Source of the DNA: Armatimonadaceae bacterium
GTDB taxonomy: Bacteria > Armatimonadota > Armatimonadia > Armatimonadales > Armatimonadaceae
Assembly: GCA_030446525.1 (NCBI GenBank)
Contig: JAUJNC010000101.1
Location: 1-19,306 of the forward strand
DNA: 19,306 bases
Reading direction: 5' to 3'
Shown: positions 1 through 6,034 of the stretch, piece by piece
Layout of the letters: each line of letters begins with the position of its first letter
Position numbering within the stretch: position 1 is the first letter of the stretch
The notes under the pieces: model-generated
What the model saw: only the letters and a program-made list of their open reading frames with translations
The model's database searches: none
What the model was told of the DNA's origin: nothing
Translations under genes and position numbers: made by a program

Positions 1-5
1 TCCCG

Positions 6-818
6 TCAGGTCGGTTGCTCAGCCGCGGCATCCCGCCTGTGTTCCGCAACCACGCTGGCAAGATCGATCCACATACTCGCGTTATGATACCGCCTCATGG
101 TCTCTTCGAATGCTCGCTGAAGATGTGGGAGGCCCGTTCCTGGGTCTTGATCCAAACGAAGCGGCGGCACGGCGCGCTCGGCAAGGATGTAAAGAAGGTA
201 TACGCTGTCACGAGCGTGATGAAGGAGATCTGCTAACGCAAAGGCGGCCCCGAATTCTGGGTGGTCTGATTTGGATACTCCACGCTCAATCGGCCAACTC
301 GGTTCAGGACCTACGTGTAGCATCCCACTGTGGGCGCGGTATTCCGCTGTGTCTACCAGGTCTGCGACTGGTACCCGAAGACGATCGGCGTGGCGACGGC
401 GCAGTTGACCCGGACCGAAAATGCGCCAGCGGTCATCGTCGGTGGCAGAAAGCCACTGGTTGATACTCGCCGGCTCGTGCAGGAATTCACGGAGCAAGTA
501 TTCGATCTCCATCACATCGCGCATCTCGTCGAACGTTGCTTGGTCAAGGCCCGAGAGAAACGCGAACAGTCCAGTCTCGAAGTCTGCACGAACCCGCCGA
601 ACCAGCACAACCACCTGCGCAAGCACGGGATGCTGCGCGAAGCGTTCGACCGCCGTATCAAGGTAGTTGAACAGCTCCTCGAAGCCCTCCACGTGGGTAT
701 CAGTCAGATCGTAGCGAAGCCGCTCGTCCCTGCGCCTTGCTACGAGCTCGAACAGCTCGTGCATAAGAGGCTGGCGGTCCGGTGAAGGGTTACTTGGCGT
801 CCGGCACTCATCTGTCAT
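6..818 (-). CDS. Cassette 6: unknown 270-aa protein, weakly DUF5677/HEPN-like
   Basis: The reading frame is open further upstream to 959, but that extension would run through attC 842-925, so the ATG at 818 (29 nt inside the cassette) is the sensible start. The product is a soluble, largely helical protein without a signal peptide or membrane segment. It has many acidic/basic helical stretches, an EIEYLLREFL helix near the middle and a YRAHSGMLHVGP element about two thirds along. The pairing of a family-specific helix with a Y-x3-S-x2-H-like element reminds me of DUF5677-type proteins, but this is from memory and weak. The stop codon is at bases 6-8, so the attC that should follow lies outside the window. 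No function can be assigned; the main information is that it is cassette-borne. Confidence 0.75.
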   Translation of the reverse strand: MTDECRTPSNPSPDRQPLMHELFELVARRRDERLRYDLTDTHVEGFEELFNYLDTAVERFAQHPVLAQVVVLVRRVRADFETGLFAFLSGLDQATFDEMRDVMEIEYLLREFLHEPASINQWLSATDDDRWRIFGPGQLRRRHADRLRVPVADLVDTAEYRAHSGMLHVGPEPSWPIERGVSKSDHPEFGAAFALADLLHHARDSVYLLYILAERAVPPLRLDQDPGTGLPHLQRAFEETMRRYHNASMWIDLASVVAEHRRDAAAEQPT

Positions 819-841
819 TCGTGTTCCATCCTGGCGAAGCG

Positions 842-925
842 GCCCAACGGTCAAGTTCACCGGCGACAAAGCCAGAGCGAGGAACGAGCGGCAGCTTTGG
901 CGTCCGGTGCAACACGTCGTTAGTC
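842..925 (-). other. attC site between cassettes 5 and 6 (84 bp)
   Basis: The ends are GCCCAAC (842-848) and GTTAGTC (919-925), the imperfectly matching RYYYAAC/GTTRRRY boxes. The inner arms TTCACCGG and CCGGTGCAA pair, and an unpaired base lies on the arm next to the cassette 5 stop codon, as in the other sites. The outer box at 919-925 departs from consensus at one position (T for R), so it may be a slightly weaker site. Confidence 0.88.
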
Positions 926-928
926 CGG

Positions 929-1531
929 CTACGGCGCATCGTCCGGCTCTTCGGGCCACGCTTTCGCATCCCGCCCCGTCCGCGTAGAAGGCGGCGGGGA
1001 CAGCGGAGCCGGAACACCGCTTGCGCTACTGCCGGGGTCGTCGTCCGAGTATCTGTCCAGCATCTGCTGGGCGGGCACGCCCCACCCGTAAGGCGGACCG
1101 GCCGGGTCCTGTGCCACGGCCAGCCGCCACTGCTCTCGTGCCTGCACGCGCTGTCCCAGAGCCAGTAGCGCATCCCCCAGGAGCTTGTGCACCATGGCGC
1201 TCTGGTACGCCCTCCCGCCACTCATCTCCCCACCGGCGGCCAGAAGGTCCAAAGCCATGCGCAGAGCACGAGCGGCTTGCCCCGCATAGCTTGGCTGCAG
1301 CGGTCGTTCCGATAGCAGGCGGGTGGCCAGAGTGATGTGCGTGTTCGCATCGGCCGGGTTGCGCTGTACCCGCCGGCGCAACCGGTCCAGGCTGTCTCTG
1401 CCGAACTGAATCCAGTGGCGGCTAAACGGGATCCGCAAGGCGAGCGCGACGGGAAAGCGTGGGGCTAACTGGATCGTGTACGATCGGACGACAGCGTATC
1501 TCCAATTCATAGCCCCTTGTGCCGGTGTCAT
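929..1531 (-). CDS. Cassette 5: TPR-like protein, 200 aa
   Basis: The start at 1531 is supported by a GGAGGG Shine-Dalgarno sequence seven bases upstream on the minus strand. The N-terminal 40 residues are mixed hydrophobic and basic without a clear signal peptide. The middle contains helix pairs with the spacing of tetratricopeptide repeats, for example NPADANTHITLATRLL (about 58-73) and KLLGDALLALGQRVQAREQW followed by AVAQDP (about 115-141). The tail (about 160-200) is rich in Pro, Ser, Asp and Glu and is probably disordered. TPRs act in protein-protein binding; the partner is unknown. The stop lies only a few bases from attC 842-925, the usual compact cassette arrangement. Full-length, no frameshift seen. 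Confidence 0.8.
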   Translation of the reverse strand: MTPAQGAMNWRYAVVRSYTIQLAPRFPVALALRIPFSRHWIQFGRDSLDRLRRRVQRNPADANTHITLATRLLSERPLQPSYAGQAARALRMALDLLAAGGEMSGGRAYQSAMVHKLLGDALLALGQRVQAREQWRLAVAQDPAGPPYGWGVPAQQMLDRYSDDDPGSSASGVPAPLSPPPSTRTGRDAKAWPEEPDDAP

Positions 1532-1591
1532 CCTTCAACCCTCCATCACGCGAGCGAGTTACCGATTATCGACGGTGCCGACCACAAGCCG

Positions 1592-1683
1592 GTCTAACGG
1601 CCCGCTTCACCGACGCGGCCCGGTAAGGGCGGGAGTGACGCGGGATGCGCCGCTGCCGCGTTCGGTGCAAGCGTTGGTTGGGC
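1592..1683 (-). other. attC site between cassettes 4 and 5 (92 bp)
   Basis: The outer boxes are GTCTAAC (1592-1598) and GTTGGGC (1677-1683). The inner arms TTCACCG-ACGCGGC and GCCGCGTTCGGTGCAA are complementary, with one extra base on the arm nearest the cassette 4 gene. The central part (about 1618-1660) is a GC-rich variable loop. A 76-bp stretch between this site and the cassette 4 stop codon shows nothing else. Confidence 0.92.
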
Positions 1684-1759
1684 CGCGTCGCGCGGTAGTA
1701 CAGGCCGGACCAAGTGACCGTGCCGCGCCACGGCACACGGCGACAACGAAGCCGCGCCG

Positions 1760-2797
1760 TCAGGCTACTTCCTTTTTCGCCTGTACCGCTGCCAGTAAAG
1801 CGTCCGAACCTACGGAGTAGCCCCACCGCGCCTCGATGCTGTTGATCGCCAACTTGGTTTTCCACAATCCCGCCAGTGTTTCGGCAGTTTCGTAGGTGGT
1901 GGTGCAGTCGCGTACGATGGTACACAGGTAGCCGTAGCCCTGGTGCTCGTCCTGCATGTTCGCCATGCCGTAGGGGCTGAACTGAACACACTCGTCCGTC
2001 TCGAAGCCCATGTAGAACAGGACGCGAATTCGCCTGTCCGTCAACAAGCGATGGAACTGCGCGGCGGCGTACACCAGCAGGTCGCCCGCCTTCGGCTCCG
2101 CAGGCTTGGGGATGGCAATCTTGGGATACACCTCTTTGCTTTGGCGTGACTGCCAGTCCGGCGTGCCCCAGACCCGTTCCCGATGCTGTTTACGCCATTC
2201 CTCCGTCCAGTCCTGGGAAGGCCACTTCTTCGCGAGCGGCTCTTTACTGCCCCCGTCACTTTGACCGGGCGCGGAATCCGACTTAGGCTCAAGTGCTTCT
2301 CGTTCTTGCTCCGTGGTGGATGCCAACCACTGCTGCGGGTACCTGCGCAAAAACTGCGGGTGATTGCAGTGAAACACCTGCACCCCCAACCTTCTGAGTT
2401 GATCAACCGTGGGAGCGATTTTCGTTTGGATGATACGCCGTTTCCGTTCTGCATGAGAGCGTCCCCGCTCCAAACTCAGTTCGAGGCCAAGCGTCTCGCC
2501 GACGGGGCCGCCTTCCCAGCCGAAGTTCCACACGTCCACCAACGCCACGCCTACCTCGCTGATGTCGAAGGTAAACGGAACGCTTTGGCGAGTGAAACTG
2601 CTTTCCGTAAACGGCTGCCCCGACTGAGGAGAGCGCGGCGTGTATTCCAAAGCGATGGTGAACATCATGGGCTTTTTCTTTGCTTGCGGGCGGAACACTT
2701 CTGTGGGAGAAGTCAAGATGGCGAAACCCGCAGCAGCCGCTTGGCAGAAGTCGCGTCGGTTCAAACCTTTGTCGTGTTGTTCATCTTGTGGCTTCAT
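1760..2797 (-). CDS. Cassette 4: Tat-exported isochorismatase-like cysteine hydrolase family protein
   Basis: The chosen ATG at 2797 gives 345 aa; a GTG nine bases upstream is possible. The N-terminus carries NRRDF (13-17) followed by a short hydrophobic stretch, a twin-arginine signal, so the protein is probably exported folded. The core resembles the isochorismatase-like fold: VALVDVWNF with the expected catalytic Asp at about 88, and MGFETDECVQFSPYG with the expected nucleophilic Cys at about 270, then YLCTIVRDCTTTYET. Between them lies a long, charged insertion (about 160-235). The usual third active-site residue, a Lys before the C-terminal half, is not obvious; the matching stretch reads DLLVYAAAQF. 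It may be a divergent amidohydrolase or a non-catalytic relative. The substrate cannot be predicted. Confidence 0.78.
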   Translation of the reverse strand: MKPQDEQHDKGLNRRDFCQAAAAGFAILTSPTEVFRPQAKKKPMMFTIALEYTPRSPQSGQPFTESSFTRQSVPFTFDISEVGVALVDVWNFGWEGGPVGETLGLELSLERGRSHAERKRRIIQTKIAPTVDQLRRLGVQVFHCNHPQFLRRYPQQWLASTTEQEREALEPKSDSAPGQSDGGSKEPLAKKWPSQDWTEEWRKQHRERVWGTPDWQSRQSKEVYPKIAIPKPAEPKAGDLLVYAAAQFHRLLTDRRIRVLFYMGFETDECVQFSPYGMANMQDEHQGYGYLCTIVRDCTTTYETAETLAGLWKTKLAINSIEARWGYSVGSDALLAAVQAKKEVA

Positions 2798-2828
2798 GTT
2801 ACGCACCAGCGCGCCCGATGACGCTGCG

Positions 2829-2922
2829 GCCCAACGGCAAAACTCAGGGGCGCGAAGATGCTGACCATCGTGCGCAGCAAACCACCGGCTGCTTTCGCGT
2901 CCCCTGCAGTGCGTGGTTGGGC
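2829..2922 (-). other. attC site between cassettes 3 and 4 (94 bp)
   Basis: The outer boxes are GCCCAAC (2829-2835) and GTTGGGC (2916-2922). The inner arms differ from the other sites in a paired way: CAGGGG on the left and CCCCTG on the right replace CACCGG and CCGGTG. This compensatory change supports folding of the site into the attC hairpin. The extra unpaired base is kept on the same arm as in its neighbours. Confidence 0.93.
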
Positions 2923-2941
2923 CGGTCGGTACACAGCGCCA

Positions 2942-3403
2942 CTATCGACGGTTACGCCGTCTGCGAGAGCCTCGTGGGCGATGAACGTACCAGCCGCCGT
3001 ACCCCATCTTCACGGGTATCCCCGCGACGTAGCGGGCGAGCCAACCAGAAATTATCCAGCAGATTATCGTTCCGAACCAGATTATCCCGCCAGATATGGT
3101 GAGACCGCTTACTTTGTCCTGCAGACCTATCGAGTTCCATAAGCCTGCCAAGATAATCAAACCCCTGAGCCAGCTTGCGGCAGTTTCAGTAGCGCTCTCT
3201 TTTGCTTCCGGCTCCCACGTACCGTCTCGGAACGATTTTGCGGCTCGGTATGTCGCAACAAGGTCGGCAGCTTCCGTTAGGATGAAAAGGGCTGCTCCGG
3301 CTATCATGAACGGGTCGCTGCCCTTTACCGCTCCGAACGCAAGCAATCCTGCCGAGAGGAGCAGGGATGCTAGTTTCATCTGCACCTCACTCTCTGTTGC
3401 CAT
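2942..3403 (-). CDS. Cassette 3: small integral membrane protein, four predicted helices
   Basis: The product is 153 aa from the ATG at 3403, or 145 aa from a second ATG at 3379 that follows GAGGTG. Four hydrophobic segments are visible: LASLLLSAGLLAFGA (about 11-25), FMIAGAALFILTEAADL (about 32-48), LRGLIILAGLWNSIGL (about 79-94) and ISGGIIWFGTIICWIISGW (about 103-121). Helices 1-2 and 3-4 form two hairpins joined by a charged loop. The C-terminus is strongly basic (SRRRRNRR), suggesting a cytoplasmic tail. I do not recognise the family. Membrane proteins are common cargo in chromosomal integron arrays; transport, toxin-antitoxin or envelope roles are all open. Spacing to both attC sites is normal for a cassette. 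Confidence 0.8.
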   Translation of the reverse strand: MATESEVQMKLASLLLSAGLLAFGAVKGSDPFMIAGAALFILTEAADLVATYRAAKSFRDGTWEPEAKESATETAASWLRGLIILAGLWNSIGLQDKVSGLTISGGIIWFGTIICWIISGWLARYVAGIPVKMGYGGWYVHRPRGSRRRRNRR

Positions 3404-3418
3404 CCGTCGTTAGCTGCG

Positions 3419-3528
3419 GCCCAACGTCCCGATTCACCGGCGCGAAGAAGCTGCTATCGAACGGCGGTAAGCCTTCTTTCGGCGACAGAACCGGCTGCTT
3501 TCGCGTCCGGTGCAAGCGGTTGTTAGGC
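3419..3528 (-). other. attC site between cassettes 2 and 3 (110 bp)
   Basis: The outer boxes are GCCCAAC (3419-3425) and GTTAGGC (3522-3528). The inner arms TTCACCGGCGCGAA and TTCGCGTCCGGTGCAA pair with one unpaired base. It is the longest of the five sites because of a larger central loop. The stop codon of the cassette 2 gene (3523-3525) lies inside the outer box, so the gene ends exactly at its attC. Confidence 0.94.
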
Positions 3529-3960
3529 AGCTTCTAAGTCTGGCTCAAAAGGCGGCGCGTTCAGCAACCTCTTGATAAGCCCCTTCAGTCCCTGGTCGGG
3601 TAGTCCCTGCGGCGAACGCACTACCTCCGGCCGCTGGTAGTAGCCATCTGGCCCTGTCTTATAGACGAACATACCTTCGTTCTGCCTACGCATATACAGC
3701 ACGAGCACGCGGGGACGATGCGGGTTATCAATTCCCCGAAGCTGTTTCATGAATTCCTGGTCGTATCTTTGCCAGTCTGACCACCTATCCGGTAAAGCCC
3801 CGTCCAGCACAACAAGGTCAGGGGGCTCTTGTGCTACTTTTTCCAACGCCTCGGGAAGGAACGTTACCAAAGTAAGCTCATAGCCCTGCGGTTCGAGCAT
3901 CTGCTGTATATGGCTTTTTAGATCGGTGTCGTCGCTTATCACCACTACTTTTGCTGACAC
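3523..3960 (-). CDS. Cassette 2: stand-alone response-regulator receiver-like protein, 145 aa
   Basis: The start appears to be GTG (3960), preceded by AAAGAGA. Receiver-domain landmarks are present: a first beta-strand VVVIS followed by the acidic pair D10-D11, and VVLDGALPD with the expected phospho-acceptor D53. The later strand reads PRVLVLYM, without a clear switch Ser/Thr, and the conserved Lys-Pro is Arg-Pro (R110-P111). A loop of about 20 residues (59-79, rich in Trp, Tyr and Arg) is inserted after the phosphorylation site. There is no output domain. It could be a single-domain CheY-like shuttle or a pseudo-receiver that works without phosphorylation. No histidine kinase is encoded nearby, so any partner is elsewhere in the genome. 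A signalling protein as integron cargo is unusual. Confidence 0.83.
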   Translation of the reverse strand: MSAKVVVISDDTDLKSHIQQMLEPQGYELTLVTFLPEALEKVAQEPPDLVVLDGALPDRWSDWQRYDQEFMKQLRGIDNPHRPRVLVLYMRRQNEGMFVYKTGPDGYYQRPEVVRSPQGLPDQGLKGLIKRLLNAPPFEPDLEAA

Positions 3961-4006
3961 TACTTGTCTCTTTCGCTACATGCCGATGGTGTTCGCCAAG
4001 CCCGCT

Positions 4007-4099
4007 GCCTAACGGCGAAGCTCACCGGCGCGAAGAAGACGACCATGAGCGGAGCAAAGAGCCGCTTGTGTTCGCGTCCGGTGCAGCACCCCGTTAGGC
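4007..4099 (-). other. attC site between cassettes 1 and 2 (93 bp)
   Basis: The outer boxes are GCCTAAC (4007-4013) and GTTAGGC (4093-4099), a perfect complementary pair. The inner arms CACCGG-CGCGAA and TTCGCGTCCGGTG pair with a single unpaired base (T at about 4077 on the plus strand). That base is on the arm next to the cassette 1 gene, the position expected of the L'' side, and so fixes the cassette orientation as minus. Confidence 0.95.
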
Positions 4100-4116
4100 G
4101 CATGTGTTTGGGTCAA

Positions 4117-4564
4117 TCAACTCTTTGCGCCAGCCTGCTTGATCGCGCTGATAATGGCTCCCTTCTCCCCCAAGCGCTCCACCCGCAATAACATCCATTG
4201 GCTCGTGTTGTCGGGCCGCATTGTCTTGCTCAGAAACACGATCCCGTCTTGGCCCCTGCGCAACCCGGTCTCGAAACCTGAGCCGTAGTCCGGATCACCC
4301 CTGCGCCACCGGTAACGGACCCAAAGAGCCTCACCCCGCTTGCTGCCTTTGAGCGGCGACATCTGACGCACCTTGTAGGACACCTGGACCTCTTCCTGCC
4401 CGTGACCGACTGGTGACACATCAACGATTGTCACCGCCCATATGTCCGTTGCAGCCCTTAGCGCCACAACAAGTTTGTTTCGTCTGGGAGTCTGTGGGTC
4501 GGGTGCAGAAACGGCCGGGGCGCGCGAGCAGCAATACGGCGACGGCCACAGCACTTTTCCTCAT
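4117..4564 (-). CDS. Cassette 1: small exported protein, one apparent frameshift
   Basis: An ATG at 4564 begins MRKSAVAVAVLLLA, a textbook signal-peptide start, but this frame soon leaves the main ORF. The main frame continues as RAPAVSAPDPQTPRRN and runs to 4117. Joining the two by one base at about 4525-4535 gives a complete signal peptide with a likely VSA cleavage site and a mature domain of about 125 residues. The mature part contains KLVVALRAATDIWAVTIVDV and a basic, Trp/Tyr-containing stretch near YRWRRGDPDYGSGF; I recognise no family. Without the join, a GTG at 4554 would give a protein with no sensible N-terminus. It is the attI-proximal cassette, hence likely the most recently inserted and best transcribed. 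No cysteines suggest a simple soluble periplasmic or secreted product. Confidence 0.68.
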
Positions 4565-4660
4565 GATTGTTGTCCGCCTGATTGCCTCCGACTGGATACC
4601 TGATCAACATCCGCTGGCCGACCAACCATCCGGATACGAAGCAGCACATGGTCAGCTTAC

Positions 4661-4805
4661 GCCTAACTTTGTATTTTACGTCGCTTTCTGACGCAAAGCA
4701 CGGCGGAAGAAGTACGGCACTTTTGCGGTATTTTACCACCCTTCCACGTGTTTTACGTCACTTCCGCGGTATCATGCACCTGCCAGCCGGGCTTTACGTC
4801 ACCGG
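4661..4805 (-). other. attI-like region: crossover box plus four imperfect direct repeats
   Basis: GCCTAAC at 4661-4667 (GTTAGGC on the minus strand) marks the junction with cassette 1. Beyond it four related elements lie on the plus strand: TATTTTACGTCGCTTTC (4672-4688), TATTTTACCACCCTTCC (4729-4745), TGTTTTACGTCACTTCC (4749-4765) and a shorter GCTTTACGTCACC (4791-4803). Four integrase-binding sites, two at the core and two direct repeats, are known for attI1; the number here is similar but the sequence is unrelated. The minus strand also shows TAAAAT boxes at 4673-4678 and 4730-4735 that could serve as -10 elements of a cassette promoter; no good -35 matches were seen. Confidence 0.72.
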
Positions 4806-4841
4806 GAAATACCTCACCGGACGAGCCCGCTGACACAGGCG

Positions 4842-4862
4842 TCTGCCGGCCCGTCCGGCAGA
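4842..4862. promoter_or_regulatory. Perfect inverted repeat upstream of intI
   Basis: TCTGCCGG (4842-4849) and CCGGCAGA (4855-4862) are perfectly complementary around a five-base centre. The repeat ends 25 bases before the intI start codon, upstream of a CGGAG ribosome-binding site (4874-4878). It could be a repressor operator or an mRNA hairpin limiting integrase synthesis; it is not a LexA box of a form I recognise. Confidence 0.55.
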
Positions 4863-4887
4863 TAAGTCACCTACGGAGTTCGACGCC

Positions 4888-5851
4888 ATGACCATCGAAT
4901 CCTTCCTCCATCAGGTACGCGAGGCGATCCGCCTGAGGCACATGAGCATCCGTACCGAAGAGGTCTACCTGCACCGCATCCGGCAGTTCATCGTCTTCCA
5001 TGGTAAGCGCCATCCCGCAACTCTGGGTGTGGAGGAGATCCGGGCCTATCTGTCCCATCTGGCCGTCGAAGGCAACGTCGCCGCCTCGACCCAGAACGTC
5101 GCGCTCGCCGCCCTGCTGTTCCTGTACCGGGATGTGCTCCGCACCGATCTGCCCTATATCGACGGCGTCGAGCGCGCTAAACGCCCCTCACGGGTGCCCA
5201 CCGTCTTCACTCGCGGGGAGGTGAAGGCCCTCCTGGCTCATCTGGACGGGACGCATCACCTGATGGCAAGTCTGCTGTACGGGTCTGGCCTTAGGCTCAT
5301 GGAATGCGTACGCCTTCGCGTCAAGGACATCGACTTCGACATGGGGCAGATCACCGTGCGCGACGGCAAGGGGCAAAAGGACCGGATCACTATGCTGCCC
5401 AAACGCTGGGGGAACCGCTGCAGCGCCAGGCTCGTCAAAGGGCGTGCGCTCCACGAGAAGGATCTGGCCGATGGCTGTGGCGAAGTCTACCTGCCATTCG
5501 CGCTGGAGCGAAAATACCCGCACGCAAGCAAGGGATGGGCCTGGCAGTATGTGTTCCCTGCCGACCGGCTGTCGTTGGATCCCCGGTCGGGCCTTCAGCG
5601 CCGCCACCATATCGGCGAGGAGTCGCTCCAGCGGGCGGTGAAGGCGGCGATCCGAACAGCGGGCATCGCGAAACACGGGAGAGCGCCACACGCTGCGCCA
5701 CAGTTTCGCGACGCACCTGCTGGAAGACGGCTACGACATCCGCACCGTGCAGGAGTTGCTGGGCCACAAGGACGTGCAGACGACGATGATCTACACCCAC
5801 GTGCTGAACAAGCCAGGCCTGGCGGTCAAAAGCCCCCTGGACCTCACGTAG
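4888..5851 (+). CDS. intI: Integron integrase (tyrosine recombinase), one frameshift near 5677-5686
   Basis: IntI recombines cassette attC sites with attI. The start at 4888 is nine bases after CGGAG. The N-terminal SAM-like DNA-binding domain spans about 1-90. The catalytic domain shows R136 in [12 protein letters not shown] and the beta-hairpin lysines in DGKGQKDR (159-166). The integron-specific extra region, which separates IntI from XerC/XerD, is present as [20 protein letters not shown] (205-224). After K262-H263 the frame shifts: ten bases replace the expected nine, and the next frame gives [16 protein letters not shown], then [14 protein letters not shown] with the nucleophilic Tyr and the end at 5851. 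All five catalytic positions are therefore encoded, in two frames. The product would be about 320 aa, normal for IntI. The shift may be a read error or may have silenced the integrase. Confidence 0.95.
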
Positions 5852-6034
5852 ACGCCCGGGGACGTTCAGAGCGTGGGTTCCGTCTGGGCCACAAGATCTT
5901 TCTGGCGCCACACCGCATCCCGGTCCATAACGGCCAGCCGCTGACGGGTGGCCGTCTGGGCGCAGGATCTGCCGGCGGGCGAAATCCTCCTCCGGGATGC
6001 GAGGCGAGCTAAGATTCCAAACGGGCCAGCGGCG

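Larger units (their letters stand above)
1..5851. mobile_element. Chromosomal integron (intI + attI + at least six cassettes), left end cut off
   Basis: The element consists of an integron integrase gene on the plus strand, an attI-like region just upstream of it, and an array of minus-strand ORFs each followed by an attC site. Predicted crossover points (the G of GTTRRRY read on the minus strand) are at 4667, 4013, 3425, 2835, 1598 and 848, giving cassettes of about 654, 588, 590, 1237 and 750 bp plus a sixth that starts at 847. Every cassette holds one gene in the same orientation. The five attC sites are close relatives of one another, which is typical of sedentary chromosomal integrons and unlike the mixed attC sites of mobile resistance integrons. 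No cassette encodes a recognisable resistance gene. The array has no visible end, so its full size is unknown. Confidence 0.93.

Noticed and set aside
819..959. N-terminal extension of the cassette 6 gene
   Set aside because: It would run through attC 842-925 into the preceding cassette; the ATG at 818 lies inside the cassette.
842..4099. CRISPR array
   Set aside because: Similar elements recur, but they are 84-110 bp, palindromic, and separated by whole genes; they are attC sites.
4458..4739. A 93-aa minus-strand frame crossing the attI junction
   Set aside because: Crosses the recombination point and has no family signal; the signal-peptide gene starting at 4564 explains the region better.
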